This document shows positions 26,293-34,021 of a stretch of DNA of 42,406 nt, piece after piece. Source of the stretch: Pseudopedobacter sp. (lineage in GTDB: Bacteria; Bacteroidota; Bacteroidia; Sphingobacteriales; Sphingobacteriaceae); the NCBI GenBank assembly GCA_014378105.1, contig JACMOI010000082.1:1-42406 (forward strand), read 5' to 3'. Both the position numbers and the translations under genes were made by a program. The notes beneath the pieces were generated by a model. It did not search any database. It saw only the letters and a program-made list of their open reading frames with translations, and had not been told where the DNA came from. Position 1 is the first letter of the stretch. Each line of letters opens with the position of its first letter.

Positions 26293-28593
26293 TTAATTTT
26301 CTAAAATCCTTAGCTTAGCAAATTTCAATAAAAGCTGCTTTTGTCCAATTTCTTTAAAGAAGACAGTTGCTTTAATGTCCGGCTTGTTTCCCTCTAGGTT
26401 AATCACTTTACCAAAACCGAAACGTTCGTGTTCCACTTCTTGCCCAACTTGTAGTTTAGAAGTATCACTTGAGGCGAAACCAGGTGTTGGTACATGGGCT
26501 TTCCCTAATAAAGAAGTTGTAGCTATAGGTTTTGAAGCTGGTTTAGGTTTAGAAAAGAAATCGCCTTGCTGGTTATTACCACTAGAAGTTTTACTTTTCC
26601 ACTGGCTGCGTTCATCCCCAAAAGATGAATCATTGTTAGCTGCTCTTTTAACAAAATCTAACTCTAAATATTTGGGTTCAATCTCATCTAAAAAACGTGA
26701 TGGTTCGCAGTTTACCAATGTCCCAAAACGAAAACGAGAGGTCGCGTAAGAAAGGTGTATCTTCTTTTCTGCTCGGGTTACAGCTACATAAAATAGACGT
26801 CTTTCTTCTTCCAAATCAGCTCGAGAATTTAAAGCCATTTGAGATGGGAAAAGATTTTCTTCCATTCCAACAATATAAACTTGTGGAAATTCCAAACCTT
26901 TCGAAGAGTGTATGGTCATCAATGAGACCGTGTCTTTATTTGGATTTTTATCGTTATCATCGTTTGTCAACAAAGCCACATCCTGCATAAAAATATCCAA
27001 ACCTCGCTCTTCAATATCTTCCCTTTCAGAAAATTCTTTGATACCGTTCAATAATTCCTGAATGTTCTCATATCGGGCTAAGCCTTCGACAGATTTATCG
27101 TCATATAAATCTTTCAGTAAACTAGATTGTTGCGCAATATGTAAAGCGGTATCATACGCTAAACTATTTTTGGCAACTACCTGAAAACTTTGAATGGCGA
27201 TAGCGAAATTTTGAACAGCCATTGCTGCTCTGTTGTCTAAATATTGAGGAGCATCAACTATGATTTCGAAAAGCGTTTTATTCTGCTGATCGGCGGCTAG
27301 AATGATTTTATCTAAAGTTGTTTTTCCAATGCCTCTTGCCGGATAATTAATCACTCTTTTAAAAGCTTCTTCATCACTTGGATTGAAGGTCAAACGGAAA
27401 TAGGCAATTAAATCTTTGATCTCTTTTCTTTGATAGAAAGACAAGCCTCCATAAATTTTATAAGGTACATTGAGCTTTCGAAGCGCTTCCTCCATCGATC
27501 TGGATTGTGCATTGGTACGGTATAGAATAGCAAAACTCACCCAATCCAAATTGTTATTTGCTCTTTCTTGCATAATGGATTCAGCAACAACTTTTCCCTC
27601 TTCATTATCTGAATAGGAGCGGGTGACTTTTATTTTTTCTCCGGTTTCATTATCCGAAAAGACGTTTTTATCTAATTGATTTTTATTGTTAGCAATGATG
27701 CTATTCGCCACGTTAACAATGTTTTGAGTAGAGCGATAATTTTGCTCTAACTTAAATACTTTAACGTCAGGATAATCTTTCTGAAAGTTTAAGATATTCT
27801 GGATATTAGCTCCTCGAAAAGCATAAATACTTTGCGCATCATCACCCACCACGCATAAGTTTTCTCTGATGGCGGCTAATTTTTTCACAATTAAATATTG
27901 AGAAAAGTTTGTATCCTGATATTCATCAACCATTAAGTATTTGAACTTATTTTGGTATTTGTAAAGTACATCTGGATGCTCTTTTAAAAGCACATTGGTT
28001 TTAAACAGCAAGTCATCAAAATCCATTGCTCCAGCTTTGAAACAACGATTCACATAGGTCTCATATATCTTTCCAATAAAGCCTCGTCCTTGAGAAAAAT
28101 CATCTGCCTGAATTTGCTCATTTTGTTGATACTCCTGAACAGAAATCAAGTTGTTTTTCGCCATTGAAATACGGCCATAAACATAGTTATGATGATAAAG
28201 CTTGTCGTCTAAGCTCATCTCTTTCAATATGGTTTTAATTAAACTTTTACTATCGTCTGTATCATAAATGGTGAAGTTATTGGGATAACCAATTTTGTTG
28301 GCTTCTACACGTAATATTTTAGCAAAAACAGAGTGGAAAGTTCCCATCCAAATATTTTTTGCTTCACTTCCGACAACGCTCATGATGCGATTACGCATCT
28401 CTTTTGCAGCTTTATTAGTGAATGTCAACACTAAAATATTGAACGGATCAATACTTTTGTTGATTAAATGTGCAACACGGTAAGTGATTACTCTGGTTTT
28501 TCCAGATCCAGCTCCAGCAACAATCATCACAGGTCCTTCTGTTTGTTCTACCGCCTGTCTTTGTGATGAGTTTAATCCTTTTAAATAATCCAA
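26293..28593 (-). CDS. pcrA: UvrD/PcrA-type DNA helicase
   Basis: The product (766 residues) is a superfamily 1A 3'-5' DNA helicase for repair and replication-conflict resolution. It has the Q motif LNSSQRQAV, Walker A GAGSGKT at 27-33, Walker B VDEYQDTN, GDDAQSIYAFRGA, QNYRSTQNI and late motifs VSLMTIHSSKGLEF and VAVTRAEK. The tail (about 700-766) ends in a Tudor-like segment, VGQEVEHERFGFGKV, which in PcrA contacts RNA polymerase. No ATG occurs between the preceding in-frame stop and the Q motif, so a TTG start at 28593 is needed. PcrA and UvrD names are interchangeable at this level. Confidence 0.92.
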   Translation of the reverse strand: MDYLKGLNSSQRQAVEQTEGPVMIVAGAGSGKTRVITYRVAHLINKSIDPFNILVLTFTNKAAKEMRNRIMSVVGSEAKNIWMGTFHSVFAKILRVEANKIGYPNNFTIYDTDDSKSLIKTILKEMSLDDKLYHHNYVYGRISMAKNNLISVQEYQQNEQIQADDFSQGRGFIGKIYETYVNRCFKAGAMDFDDLLFKTNVLLKEHPDVLYKYQNKFKYLMVDEYQDTNFSQYLIVKKLAAIRENLCVVGDDAQSIYAFRGANIQNILNFQKDYPDVKVFKLEQNYRSTQNIVNVANSIIANNKNQLDKNVFSDNETGEKIKVTRSYSDNEEGKVVAESIMQERANNNLDWVSFAILYRTNAQSRSMEEALRKLNVPYKIYGGLSFYQRKEIKDLIAYFRLTFNPSDEEAFKRVINYPARGIGKTTLDKIILAADQQNKTLFEIIVDAPQYLDNRAAMAVQNFAIAIQSFQVVAKNSLAYDTALHIAQQSSLLKDLYDDKSVEGLARYENIQELLNGIKEFSEREDIEERGLDIFMQDVALLTNDDNDKNPNKDTVSLMTIHSSKGLEFPQVYIVGMEENLFPSQMALNSRADLEEERRLFYVAVTRAEKKIHLSYATSRFRFGTLVNCEPSRFLDEIEPKYLELDFVKRAANNDSSFGDERSQWKSKTSSGNNQQGDFFSKPKPASKPIATTSLLGKAHVPTPGFASSDTSKLQVGQEVEHERFGFGKVINLEGNKPDIKATVFFKEIGQKQLLLKFAKLRILEN

Positions 28594-28620
28594 ATCGTAA
28601 AATTTTTAGAAATGTAAAAT

Positions 28621-28656
28621 TAAAAAAATGAGGCAGAGATTTCGTCTCTGCCTCAC
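28621..28656 (-). terminator. Strong hairpin terminator after the TPR gene
   Basis: TGAGGCAGAGA (28629-28639) pairs perfectly with TCTCTGCCTCA (28645-28655) over a five-base loop. Read on the minus strand it is followed by seven T, a classic intrinsic terminator. It separates the TPR gene from the helicase gene. Confidence 0.88.
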
Positions 28657-28685
28657 ACAAGATTTCCACTTTTTTAATTATGGAT

Positions 28686-30137
28686 TTATTTCTGACTTAA
28701 ATTAGATCGTGCAGGGTCATGTAATGCCTGATTGATATCCATAATTTGCTCATCAATATCATCTACACATTTTTTCATTTGTGTTATCACCTCTTTACTT
28801 TCCACAAGATTATCTTGTACCAACATTACCAATCCTTTTAATGTAGCAACTGGGCCTCGAATTTGATGAGAAAGATGTGAGGAATACTCAGACAATTTTT
28901 GATTTTTATAAATTAAATCTTTGGTACGTTCTGTAATAATTTCTTCCAGTTTATGATTGATCTTATCAACATTGGCTTTCTGTCTCGAGACTTCTTCGTT
29001 TAAGGATGTTAATTCTTTATTACTTTCCTTAGATTTTTTGTTACTTCTAAATAATAATAGAATAACTATCAATGCTAGTATTACTGTTACTGCGCTAAAA
29101 ATTGATATTAAATAGGCATTTTTTTGATTTTGAATGGTAAGTTCATTTTCTCTTTGTTGCTTTTGTTGTTTAAAAGTTTCTTGAATGAGATTGATATTTG
29201 ATGATGTGTTTTTCTTAAAGTTAATACTGTCTAAATCATGAACTTCTTTTAGATAGTGCAATGCTTTTTCAAAGTTTTTTCTTTTAGCTTCTAGTTCATA
29301 AAATGTATAAGTATAATCATATATCTTTTTATCATCATTCACTAGCTTAGTAAATGCAAGGCCTTCATTTAAAAACTGTTCTGCTTTTTCAAAGTTATTT
29401 TCTGCGACGTAGATAGAGGTTAAAGTTAGATCAATTGAAGCGACGCTACTATTCAATTCAAACTCTTTAGCTTTTTTATTTGCTTCCAATAATACTTCCT
29501 TTGCTTCATCAACTTTATTTAAACTAAATAAAATCACACCACGATTTTGTAAACTTTGAGTTATCCCAATTGGATTGTTGATTTCATTAAATATTTTACT
29601 GCTTTTTTCATAATTTTTCATTGCTACAGAATAACTTTTTTTCCTGAAATACATATTGCCAATATTCAAATATGAACCAGCAACTAAATCTTTAACCTTA
29701 TATTTTTGAGCAATCCTTAAGGTGTTAGTATAATATTTTAATGCTTCATCATAATCAATTTCAAGCCATAAATTGCCTATATTATTCGATACTTTTGCCT
29801 CACCTAATTTATCATCAATTGCTTTATAAATACTTAAAGCTGTTTGATAATAATTCAAAGCTGTATCTCTTTGATTTATATAGTAGTAACCTATACCCTG
29901 AACACGATCCGCCTCAGCCAAACCACTCTTGAAATCTATTTCAATAGCAATTTTTTGAGCTTTTCTTGCAGTAAGTATAGTTTGCTCAGGATCGGTTAAT
30001 CTATTTTTATAAGCTTGCTTATTTAGCTTATTTACTGTATTTGTATCTCTCTTTAAGCCCAATAAGAAATCTTCTTTTTGAAAAGCAAATGTGTTAAGGT
30101 ATAATATCGAGAAAATAATTAAAAAAAGGTACTTCAT
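28686..30137 (-). CDS. TPR membrane protein with kinase dimerisation segment but no ATPase
   Basis: The product has 483 residues. A signal peptide (FLIIFSILYLNTFAF) leads to about six tetratricopeptide repeats (30-310), presumably outside the inner membrane. Then come a membrane segment (about 329-351), a coiled coil, and a DHp-like helix with His424 in HLSHQIRGPVATLKG. Only 59 residues follow, so no HATPase domain (N, G1, G2 boxes) is encoded. A terminator directly follows, with no sign that the rest was lost nearby. It may be an incomplete kinase, a dimerisation partner or a phosphotransfer protein. It is divergent from three small exported-peptide genes, which could be its partners. Confidence 0.82.
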   Translation of the reverse strand: MKYLFLIIFSILYLNTFAFQKEDFLLGLKRDTNTVNKLNKQAYKNRLTDPEQTILTARKAQKIAIEIDFKSGLAEADRVQGIGYYYINQRDTALNYYQTALSIYKAIDDKLGEAKVSNNIGNLWLEIDYDEALKYYTNTLRIAQKYKVKDLVAGSYLNIGNMYFRKKSYSVAMKNYEKSSKIFNEINNPIGITQSLQNRGVILFSLNKVDEAKEVLLEANKKAKEFELNSSVASIDLTLTSIYVAENNFEKAEQFLNEGLAFTKLVNDDKKIYDYTYTFYELEAKRKNFEKALHYLKEVHDLDSINFKKNTSSNINLIQETFKQQKQQRENELTIQNQKNAYLISIFSAVTVILALIVILLLFRSNKKSKESNKELTSLNEEVSRQKANVDKINHKLEEIITERTKDLIYKNQKLSEYSSHLSHQIRGPVATLKGLVMLVQDNLVESKEVITQMKKCVDDIDEQIMDINQALHDPARSNLSQK

Positions 30138-30423
30138 TAACGTCTTTTTTATGTTAAAATGTAAATGTATTCATTAATCTTAAAATATTAATTCATTACG
30201 AAAAATAGAATTTTATTTGATTTATGTGATAATAATTAATTACTTATAACAATATTTTATTTTTTTTATTATAAATATTTCTTTTAAAATAAAAATACCT
30301 ATATTTTTGAGGTATAACACAAACATCATGTATACGCTTTATTGAATCTAAGGTTACGTATTTTTTTTAAAAAAATAAAAATTTATTTTATATAGTATTT
30401 AAACACCTCAAACAAAACACAAC
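30138..30423. promoter_or_regulatory. Very AT-rich divergent intergenic region
   Basis: This gap between the TPR gene and the peptide genes has long A and T runs, likely curved. TATTTTTG at 30302-30309 matches the -7 consensus on the plus strand, 114 bases before the first peptide, without a clear -33 partner. It presumably holds the promoters of both directions; nothing else is visible. Confidence 0.3.
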
Positions 30424-30558
30424 ATGAAAAAGATCATCATCGCATTATTGGTAGTATCAGCAATCGGAGCCACCTCTTGCAAAAAAGAGAGTGAAGTAGC
30501 ACCAAAAGTAAATACAGTTAAATTAAGTGACAAAAGCATCTTGGGTGCTTGGGATTAA
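30424..30558 (+). CDS. Small lipoprotein-like peptide, Trp-Asp C-terminus, copy 1
   Basis: I translated 44 residues. MKKIIIALLVVSAIGATSC is a typical signal peptide with a lipobox ATSC (Cys19), followed by a short polar part, KKESEVAPKVN, and the end SILGAWD. If processed as a lipoprotein, the mature part has only 26 residues. No family is recognised. The second copy 35 bases downstream differs by one residue, and a third, unrelated-looking peptide after it also ends in WD. The intact reading frame in both copies, with one conservative and one silent change, argues for a real gene. Confidence 0.7.
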   Translation: MKKIIIALLVVSAIGATSCKKESEVAPKVNTVKLSDKSILGAWD

Positions 30559-30592
30559 TCAATATAAACTAACCATCAAAACAAAACACAAC

Positions 30593-30727
30593 ATGAAAAA
30601 GATCATCATCGCATTATTGGTAGTATCAGTAATCGGAGCCACCTCTTGCAAAAAAGAGAGTGAAGTAGCACCAAAAGTAAATACAGTTAAATTAAGTGAC
30701 AAAAGCATCTTGGGTGCTTGGGACTAA
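30593..30727 (+). CDS. Small lipoprotein-like peptide, Trp-Asp C-terminus, copy 2
   Basis: This has 44 residues, identical to the first copy except Val for Ala at residue 13 in the signal peptide. The lipobox and the C-terminal SILGAWD are unchanged. The frame is open further upstream, but the duplication makes the ATG at 30593 the evident start. The leader between the copies is only 35 bases, so both are probably on one transcript. Function unknown. Confidence 0.7.
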   Translation: MKKIIIALLVVSVIGATSCKKESEVAPKVNTVKLSDKSILGAWD

Positions 30728-30766
30728 CTTTCACACTCTTAAACAACAATTTAAAATTTAAAAATC

Positions 30767-30922
30767 ATGAAAAAATTATTAATTATCGCATTTGTTGTAA
30801 TTTCAGCAGTAGCGGCAGCAGCAACTTTAAAAGAAACAAACAAAAACATTGATCAACCAAAATCAGTTCAGTCAGATGTAGTTGATGCACCTAGAAATGC
30901 ACAAGTTGCAACTTGGGATTAA
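30767..30922 (+). CDS. Small exported peptide, Trp-Asp C-terminus, third gene
   Basis: I translated 51 residues. A signal peptide, MKKLLIIAFVVISAVAAAA, is followed by a polar region and the end NAQVATWD. There is no cysteine, so unlike its two neighbours it should be cut by signal peptidase I and released, leaving about 30 residues. It shares with them only the overall plan (signal peptide, short acidic/basic linker, final WD) and lies 39 bases downstream in the same orientation. A hairpin follows. No family is recognised. Confidence 0.65.
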   Translation: MKKLLIIAFVVISAVAAAATLKETNKNIDQPKSVQSDVVDAPRNAQVATWD

Positions 30923-30942
30923 TCAGTACTTTGTAACATTAT

Positions 30943-30974
30943 AAATGAAGTCTTTAATTTGGATTTCATTTTCA
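30943..30974 (+). terminator. Probable terminator after the peptide genes
   Basis: AAATGAAGTC (30943-30952) pairs with GATTTCATTT (30962-30971), with one wobble pair and a nine-base loop, followed by TTC. The stem is AT-rich and the T tract short, so it is only moderately convincing. Confidence 0.45.
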
Positions 30975-31006
30975 AGGCTTTCCTAAAAGGCTAAATATTA
31001 AAATTC

Positions 31007-31014
31007 TATATTTG
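31007..31014 (+). promoter_or_regulatory. -7 box of the M20 dipeptidase gene
   Basis: TATATTTG matches TAnnTTTG and ends 16 bases before the ATG. No convincing -33 element is visible. Confidence 0.45.
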
Positions 31015-31030
31015 TGTAAATCCTATTTTT

Positions 31031-32401
31031 ATGCAAATCATTAAGAATTATGTGGATGAGAATCGTCAGAGATTCTTAGACGAATTATTTGAATTATTAA
31101 GATTTCCGTCAGTTAGTGCTGATCCTAAATATAAAGGAGATGTACTAAAAACAGCGGATTTTGTTGCCGAAAAATTAAAAGAAGCCGGAGCAGATAAAGT
31201 AGAAGTTTGTTCTACAGATGGTTATCCTATAGTTTACGGAGAAAAAATTATTGACACATCCCTACCAACAGTGTTGGTATATGGTCATTACGATGTTCAA
31301 CCACCAGATCCCATAGAGCTGTGGCACACACCTCCATTTGAGCCAACCGTTAGAGACGGTAAAATTTATGCTCGTGGCGCTTGTGATGATAAAGGACAGT
31401 TTTATATGCATGTGAAAGCTTTTGAGCTGATGATGCGTACCGAAACTTTACCTTGCAACATCAAATTTATGATTGAAGGAGAGGAAGAAGTGGGTTCCGA
31501 CAATCTTGGGAAATTCGTTGCCAACAATAAAGAAAGATTAAAAGCCGATGTGGTTTTAATCTCCGACACTTCCATGATTAGCATGGAAAATCCCTCATTA
31601 GAAACTGGTTTACGTGGTTTGGCTTATATGGAAGTAGAAGTTCAAGGCCCAAGTCGCGATTTACACTCTGGTGTTTATGGCGGAGCAGTTGGAAATCCAG
31701 CGACCATTCTATGCCAAATGATTGCCTCTTTACATGACGAAAATAATCATATTACTATTCCTGGATTTTACGATGGTGTAATTGAACTTTCTGCTGAAGA
31801 AAGAAAAGCATTAAATGATGCTCCTTTCGATTTAACAGAATACAAACAAGACCTTTCTGTTGATGAGGTTTGGGGAGAAAAAGGTTATTCTACGATAGAA
31901 AGAACAGGAATTCGCCCTACTTTAGAAGTAAATGGAATATGGGGCGGTTATACTGGTCCCGGAGCTAAAACCGTACTTCCAGCTGTTGCAAATGCAAAAA
32001 TTTCAATGCGTTTAGTGCCAGGTCAGGATTGGAAGAAAATCTCTGAATTATTCAAAAATCATTTCGAAAGTATTGCGCCAAAATCTGTTAAAGTAAAAGT
32101 TATCGCTCATCATGGCGGTACGCCTTATGTAACACCAACGGATTCTGTTGCTTTTCAAGCGGCCTACAAAGCTATAGAAGAGGCTTTTGGCAAACAACCA
32201 GTTCCAACTCGTGGAGGTGGAAGTATTCCTATTGTAGCCCTTTTCGAACAAGAATTAGGTATTAAAACCGTCTTAATGGGTTTCGGTTTAGATAGCGATA
32301 ATTTGCACTCCCCAAATGAGAAGTATGATATTTTTAACTATTTCAAAGGAATAGAAACCATTCCTTTGTTTTATAAACATTATGCGGAGTTAAGTAAATA
32401 A
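31031..32401 (+). CDS. M20 family dipeptidase
   Basis: The product (456 residues) is a cytoplasmic zinc peptidase of the carnosinase/dipeptidase branch of M20. The zinc site is visible: His86 and Asp88 in GHYDVQPPDP, Asp119 in GACDDKG, and the catalytic/metal Glu pair at 151-152 in EGEEEVGS. A lid (dimerisation) domain with HSGVYGG fills the middle, and a later His lies in DNLHSPNE. There is no signal peptide. Length and motifs fit the CNDP-like group that cuts a wide range of dipeptides. It precedes cell-wall and peptide-processing genes, but with its own promoter and terminator. Confidence 0.92.
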   Translation: MQIIKNYVDENRQRFLDELFELLRFPSVSADPKYKGDVLKTADFVAEKLKEAGADKVEVCSTDGYPIVYGEKIIDTSLPTVLVYGHYDVQPPDPIELWHTPPFEPTVRDGKIYARGACDDKGQFYMHVKAFELMMRTETLPCNIKFMIEGEEEVGSDNLGKFVANNKERLKADVVLISDTSMISMENPSLETGLRGLAYMEVEVQGPSRDLHSGVYGGAVGNPATILCQMIASLHDENNHITIPGFYDGVIELSAEERKALNDAPFDLTEYKQDLSVDEVWGEKGYSTIERTGIRPTLEVNGIWGGYTGPGAKTVLPAVANAKISMRLVPGQDWKKISELFKNHFESIAPKSVKVKVIAHHGGTPYVTPTDSVAFQAAYKAIEEAFGKQPVPTRGGGSIPIVALFEQELGIKTVLMGFGLDSDNLHSPNEKYDIFNYFKGIETIPLFYKHYAELSK

Positions 32402-32408
32402 TTATTTT

Positions 32409-32502
32409 GGGCGTTCTTCGCTGAAAAACCGAGTCAGGCTTTTTGTTACAAGTCCTCGCCCATGAAATTGGATTGTGGGATTTCCACTTCAATCCCTAAT
32501 GC
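32409..32502. repeat. Structured intergenic repeat of a Bacteroidota type
   Basis: This element starts TGGGCGTTC and ends CAATCCCTAATGC. TGGGCG (32408-32413) pairs with CGCCCA (32457-32462), and a second hairpin is formed by GGATT-GTGG with CCAC-ttc-AATCC (32470-32495). From memory, Bacteroidota genomes carry many intergenic elements with the same opening GGGCGT and the same closing ATCCCTAACGC, so I call it a copy of that family. Its role is unknown; it lies just after the dipeptidase stop. Confidence 0.5.
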
Positions 32503-32514
32503 AAAATCTTATTA

Positions 32515-32553
32515 TAAAACAAAGCCTGATTAATTTCAGGCTTTGTTGTTTTA
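32515..32553 (+). terminator. Hairpin terminator after the dipeptidase gene
   Basis: AACAAAGCCTGA (32518-32529) and TCAGGCTTTGTT (32536-32547) form a perfect 12-bp stem with a six-base loop, followed by GTTTT. The downstream arm overlaps the likely -33 element of the next gene. Confidence 0.8.
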
Positions 32554-32577
32554 ACTCAATTCTGAGCCTTATCTTTG
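32546..32577 (+). promoter_or_regulatory. Bacteroidota promoter of the muramidase operon
   Basis: TTG at 32546-32548 and TATCTTTG at 32570-32577 are 21 bases apart, a good match to the TTTG-N17/23-TAnnTTTG pattern. The -7 box ends seven bases before the ATG, so the message should have almost no leader. Confidence 0.6.
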
Positions 32578-32584
32578 AATAAGA

Positions 32585-33457
32585 ATGCCGGTAAAGAAAA
32601 CAATCTCCAAAAAAGCAGCAAATACAAATCGGCGAAAGCCAAAGAGAAAAGCCAAATCTTCTGCAAAATGGAAAATCAGGTTTGTAATACTCATTTTGAT
32701 GGTCCTTATTTTCTCACCTTTTTATTATGGAAAAGTATTAAAAACAGCGGTTTCAACCTCTAGTTGGTTTAAAGATTTGTTTGTTTTTGATGCTTATCCT
32801 CATTATGAGAAATTCGGAATAAGAATTCCTAAAAAATATGGAGTTCACGGTATAGATGTTTCTTTCTATCAACAAAAAATCAATTGGAAAAAAGTTGGTG
32901 CTATGGAATATAAGGAGATTCATATTTCGTTTGCGTTTATAAAGGCAACAGAAGGGGTGACTTTGGTTGATCCTTATTTTCAAAGAAATTGGAGAGAAAG
33001 TAAAGAAGGTGGGATCGTAAGAGGAGCTTATCATTATTTTAAACCAAAAAAATCGGGTATATGGCAAGCTCGCTTCTTTTTACAAACCGTAAATGTAGAA
33101 GCTGGCGATTTACCACCAGTGGTAGATATAGAGGAAGCTGCTGGTTTGTCTGAAAGTGAATTGATTCCAAATATTCAAGATTTTTTAAATGAGGTAGAGA
33201 AAAAGACCAAAACAAAACCTATCATTTATACCGGATATCAGTTTTATAAAGATCATTTAATAGGTAAATTTGACGAATATCCCATTTGGATTGCTCATTA
33301 TTATCAACAAAAATTGGCAGAAAATTTAAAATGGAATTTTTGGCAACATTCTGATAAAGCACATATTGATGGAATAAAAGGAAAGGTTGATATGAATGTG
33401 TTTAATGGGGAGGAAGAAGATTTGAGTAAATTGTTAGTTCAGAAAGTAATTCAATAA
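32585..33457 (+). CDS. Membrane-anchored GH25 muramidase
   Basis: The product (290 residues) is a lysozyme-like hydrolase of the MurNAc-GlcNAc bond. A strongly basic N-terminus (1-30) is followed by one membrane segment (about 31-48), giving an extracytoplasmic catalytic domain. GH25 motifs are GIDVS with Asp91, SFAFIKATEG, RGAYHYF, and DIE at 182-184 holding the catalytic Asp/Glu pair, then IWIAHY and FWQHS. The barrel is complete. It lies two bases before the YjbQ gene and has its own promoter. It probably acts in turnover of the cell's own peptidoglycan rather than as a phage lysin, since no phage genes are near. Confidence 0.9.
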   Translation: MPVKKTISKKAANTNRRKPKRKAKSSAKWKIRFVILILMVLIFSPFYYGKVLKTAVSTSSWFKDLFVFDAYPHYEKFGIRIPKKYGVHGIDVSFYQQKINWKKVGAMEYKEIHISFAFIKATEGVTLVDPYFQRNWRESKEGGIVRGAYHYFKPKKSGIWQARFFLQTVNVEAGDLPPVVDIEEAAGLSESELIPNIQDFLNEVEKKTKTKPIIYTGYQFYKDHLIGKFDEYPIWIAHYYQQKLAENLKWNFWQHSDKAHIDGIKGKVDMNVFNGEEEDLSKLLVQKVIQ

Positions 33458-33459
33458 GG

Positions 33460-33882
33460 ATGAAATTGTTTCAAGAATTATTGACTTTAAAGGAAAGAAG
33501 AAGAGGTTTTCATATCATTACCAATGAAGTTTTTACGGCTATTCCACAAATCTCTGAAATTAGCAAAGGAATGTTGCAGGTTTTTATCCAACATACTTCT
33601 GCTTCAGTTTGTATCAATGAAAATGCTGACCCAACCGTAAGGCAGGATTTTGAAATGTTCTTCAATAAAGCCGTAAAAGAAAATGATCCCGATTATATAC
33701 ACGATTATGAAGGTGATGACGATATGCCTGCCCATTTAAAAGCAGCATTATTAGGCAGTTCGGTCAATATTCCTATCAGAAATGGGCGTTTATTTGTTGG
33801 TACCTGGCAAGGTATTTATTTATGTGAGCATCGTAATCATGGAGGAAATAGACATTTAGTTTTAACAGCTTGGGGAGAGTAA
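33460..33882 (+). CDS. YjbQ/UPF0047 family protein
   Basis: The product (140 residues) is a small trimeric-type cytoplasmic protein. Family residues are visible in FIQHTSASVCINENADP, AHLKAALLGSS and a closing EHRNHGGNRHLVLTAWGE with the conserved His cluster. Members have been described as secondary thiamine-phosphate synthases, an activity that is probably not their main role. It starts two bases after the muramidase stop, so the two are co-transcribed, though no functional link is obvious. Confidence 0.88.
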   Translation: MKLFQELLTLKERRRGFHIITNEVFTAIPQISEISKGMLQVFIQHTSASVCINENADPTVRQDFEMFFNKAVKENDPDYIHDYEGDDDMPAHLKAALLGSSVNIPIRNGRLFVGTWQGIYLCEHRNHGGNRHLVLTAWGE

Positions 33883-34021
33883 TCTCAGTGGGTAAGAAAT
33901 TGAATAAAATTATCTCAATAAAAATGATACAACAATTTTAATCTCCTTTGTTTAAATTGCATTTAAACTTCTTTAATTCAGTAAATAACCTTATTACATT
34001 ATCAATATTTTAACCAAGATT

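Larger units (their letters stand above)
30410..30727 (+). repeat. Tandem duplication carrying two peptide genes
   Basis: Bases 30410-30558 and 30579-30727 (149 bases, period 169) are identical except for two changes: GCA to GTA at codon 13 and GAT to GAC at the last codon. The copy includes 14 bases before the ATG and ends exactly at the stop codon. The near-identity indicates a recent duplication or ongoing gene conversion. Confidence 0.9.

Noticed and set aside
28448-28669. Alternative upstream start for the helicase on another frame
   Set aside because: The frame overlaps the terminator hairpin of the TPR gene and lacks helicase motifs; the TTG start at 28593 keeps the Q motif in frame.
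32585-33457. GH25 protein as a phage lysin
   Set aside because: It has a membrane anchor and sits among housekeeping genes, with no holin or other phage genes nearby.
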